This document shows positions 12,350 through 13,107 of a stretch of DNA of 13,107 nt, in pieces. Location: contig JBMNOF010000053.1 in NCBI GenBank assembly GCA_050942925.1, forward strand, positions 1 through 13,107, read 5' to 3'. How positions within the stretch are numbered: position 1 is the stretch's first letter; the number at the start of each line of letters is the position of its first letter. This stretch comes from Spyradocola sp050942925. Lineage in GTDB: Bacteria > Bacillota > Clostridia > Christensenellales > UBA1750. Under the pieces are notes generated by a model, which worked only from the letters and a program-made list of their open reading frames with translations, did no database searches and had not been told where the DNA came from. The position numbers were made by a program, and so were the translations under genes.

Positions 12350-13107
12350 TTACTTTCTGATCCGGTCTCCGCGCGTAAGCGCGCCGTCCTCCAGGGGCAT
12401 GACGAGCGCGTTCTTGGAGTCCTGTCCGACGACGCGGACGGGGACGAACGTGTTGTCGTCCGCAAGGTAGACGCCCTGCTGCGAGTTCTCCGTGCGCAGC
12501 GCGCTCAGCGGAACCATCATGCCCTCCACGCGGCCGCCGATGACCGCGCGCACCTTGCGCGCGTTGATGAGCGGGGAGACGTCCTCGTTCATCTCCAACA
12601 CCACGAGCAGGTCGTTTCCGGTGCTGGCCAGCGTCCGGACCGTGGCGGTGTAGGTGATGTCCTCATACGATTCAAAGTAAATGGCGCAGGTCTCGCCCTT
12701 GCCGATCTTCCACTGAGAAGCCTGGGTCGTGAACGCAACGTACCACTCGTTGGGCTGAACCAGGCGGTAGAGGTTTTGCTGGCTGCGCAGCTCCTCCGGA
12801 ACGGCGGGGTTGCTCTCCTGCAAAAGGCTCTTTACGGTGGCCGCATCCAGCGCATCCAGCGTATCCATGTTGAGGTAGGGCTCCAGCTCGTCAAAGGAGA
12901 AGCTGATCAGCCCTTCGCCCGAGGACCGGTACTGGGTCTTCCAGGCGTCAATCTGGGATTCCAGCTGGGTCTCGTTTGCATAGTACTGGTTCAAGGTGCT
13001 GTCGGAGGTGGCCTCCGTCATGGTTTCGATGTAATCCTGGCGCGCGTCCATGAGCGTGATGAGCTGCGTGTTCAGCGCGTCCAGCTGCGCGGGATTGTCG
13101 CGCATGG
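12350..13107 (-). CDS. HlyD-like membrane-fusion/adaptor protein, C-terminal part
   Basis: The visible 3' part encodes about 251 residues and is open to the window edge; its start lies outside. The first visible part is helical and polar (DALNTQLITLMDARQDYI), with repeated Gln/Glu/Leu as in an adaptor hairpin. The rest is beta-rich: LVQPNEWYVAFTTQ, KIGKGETCAIYFESYEDITYTATVRTL, GGRVEGMMVPLSALR, then GVYLADDNTFVPVRVVGQ and LEDGALTRGDRIRK. This matches the barrel and membrane-proximal domains of HlyD/RND-type adaptors, especially the monoderm proteins annotated as HlyD-family efflux adaptors. The family assignment rests on these general features rather than a diagnostic residue. It lies 19 nt before yggS on the same strand and probably heads or belongs to the division operon. 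No transporter partner is visible. Confidence 0.7.
   Translation of the reverse strand, partial: MRDNPAQLDALNTQLITLMDARQDYIETMTEATSDSTLNQYYANETQLESQIDAWKTQYRSSGEGLISFSFDELEPYLNMDTLDALDAATVKSLLQESNPAVPEELRSQQNLYRLVQPNEWYVAFTTQASQWKIGKGETCAIYFESYEDITYTATVRTLASTGNDLLVVLEMNEDVSPLINARKVRAVIGGRVEGMMVPLSALRTENSQQGVYLADDNTFVPVRVVGQDSKNALVMPLEDGALTRGDRIRK

Overview
The window looks like a chromosomal core-gene segment from a GC-rich, Gram-positive member of the Firmicutes (Bacillota), most likely a clostridial gut-type lineage. Three things point there: the divisome cluster order yggS-sepF-yggT-ylmH-divIVA-lspA-rluD, a PyrR-attenuated pyr operon with a class IB PyrD/PyrK pair, and an RqcH-type NFACT protein. 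The genus cannot be fixed from the sequence. No phage, insertion sequence, CRISPR array or RNA gene (tRNA/rRNA) is visible.

Layout, left to right. (1) Positions 1-179: the 3' end of a plus-strand gene with a C-terminal SH3-like domain, closed by a strong intrinsic terminator (204-231). (2) A promoter with an extended -10 (234-262) and a short 5' hairpin lead into rqcH (328-2079, plus), which ends in a 17-bp-stem terminator (2093-2139). (3) Everything from 2133 to the right edge is on the minus strand. Read in transcription order, the first block is a division/envelope operon: an HlyD-like adaptor fragment (cut by the window edge), yggS, sepF, yggT, ylmH, divIVA, lspA and rluD, closed by a terminator-like hairpin at 7842-7880. 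(4) Next comes the pyrimidine operon: a promoter at 7832-7860, a complete PyrR attenuator leader, then pyrR, pyrB, pyrC, pyrF, pyrK, pyrD and a 50-aa membrane peptide gene (2133-2285).

How the parts work together. The pyr genes encode aspartate transcarbamoylase, dihydroorotase, the NAD-linked dihydroorotate dehydrogenase pair and OMP decarboxylase. PyrR and UMP control them through three mutually exclusive RNA structures that can be drawn base by base in the leader. Carbamoyl-phosphate synthase (carAB) and pyrE are not here, so the pathway is completed elsewhere. Several junctions use 4-nt ATGA stop/start overlaps (pyrB/pyrC, pyrF/pyrK, pyrK/pyrD, yggT/ylmH), which implies translational coupling.

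The most unusual item is the last gene of the pyr operon. It is too short for ordinary gene calling and encodes a tiny single-span membrane protein. Its N-terminus carries the IGGADGPT signature otherwise known from the beta subunit of sodium-pumping decarboxylases. Also notable: two proteins connected with ribosome-associated quality control (RqcH and YlmH) lie in one window, and the two main promoters share the same extended -10 and sit against an upstream terminator.
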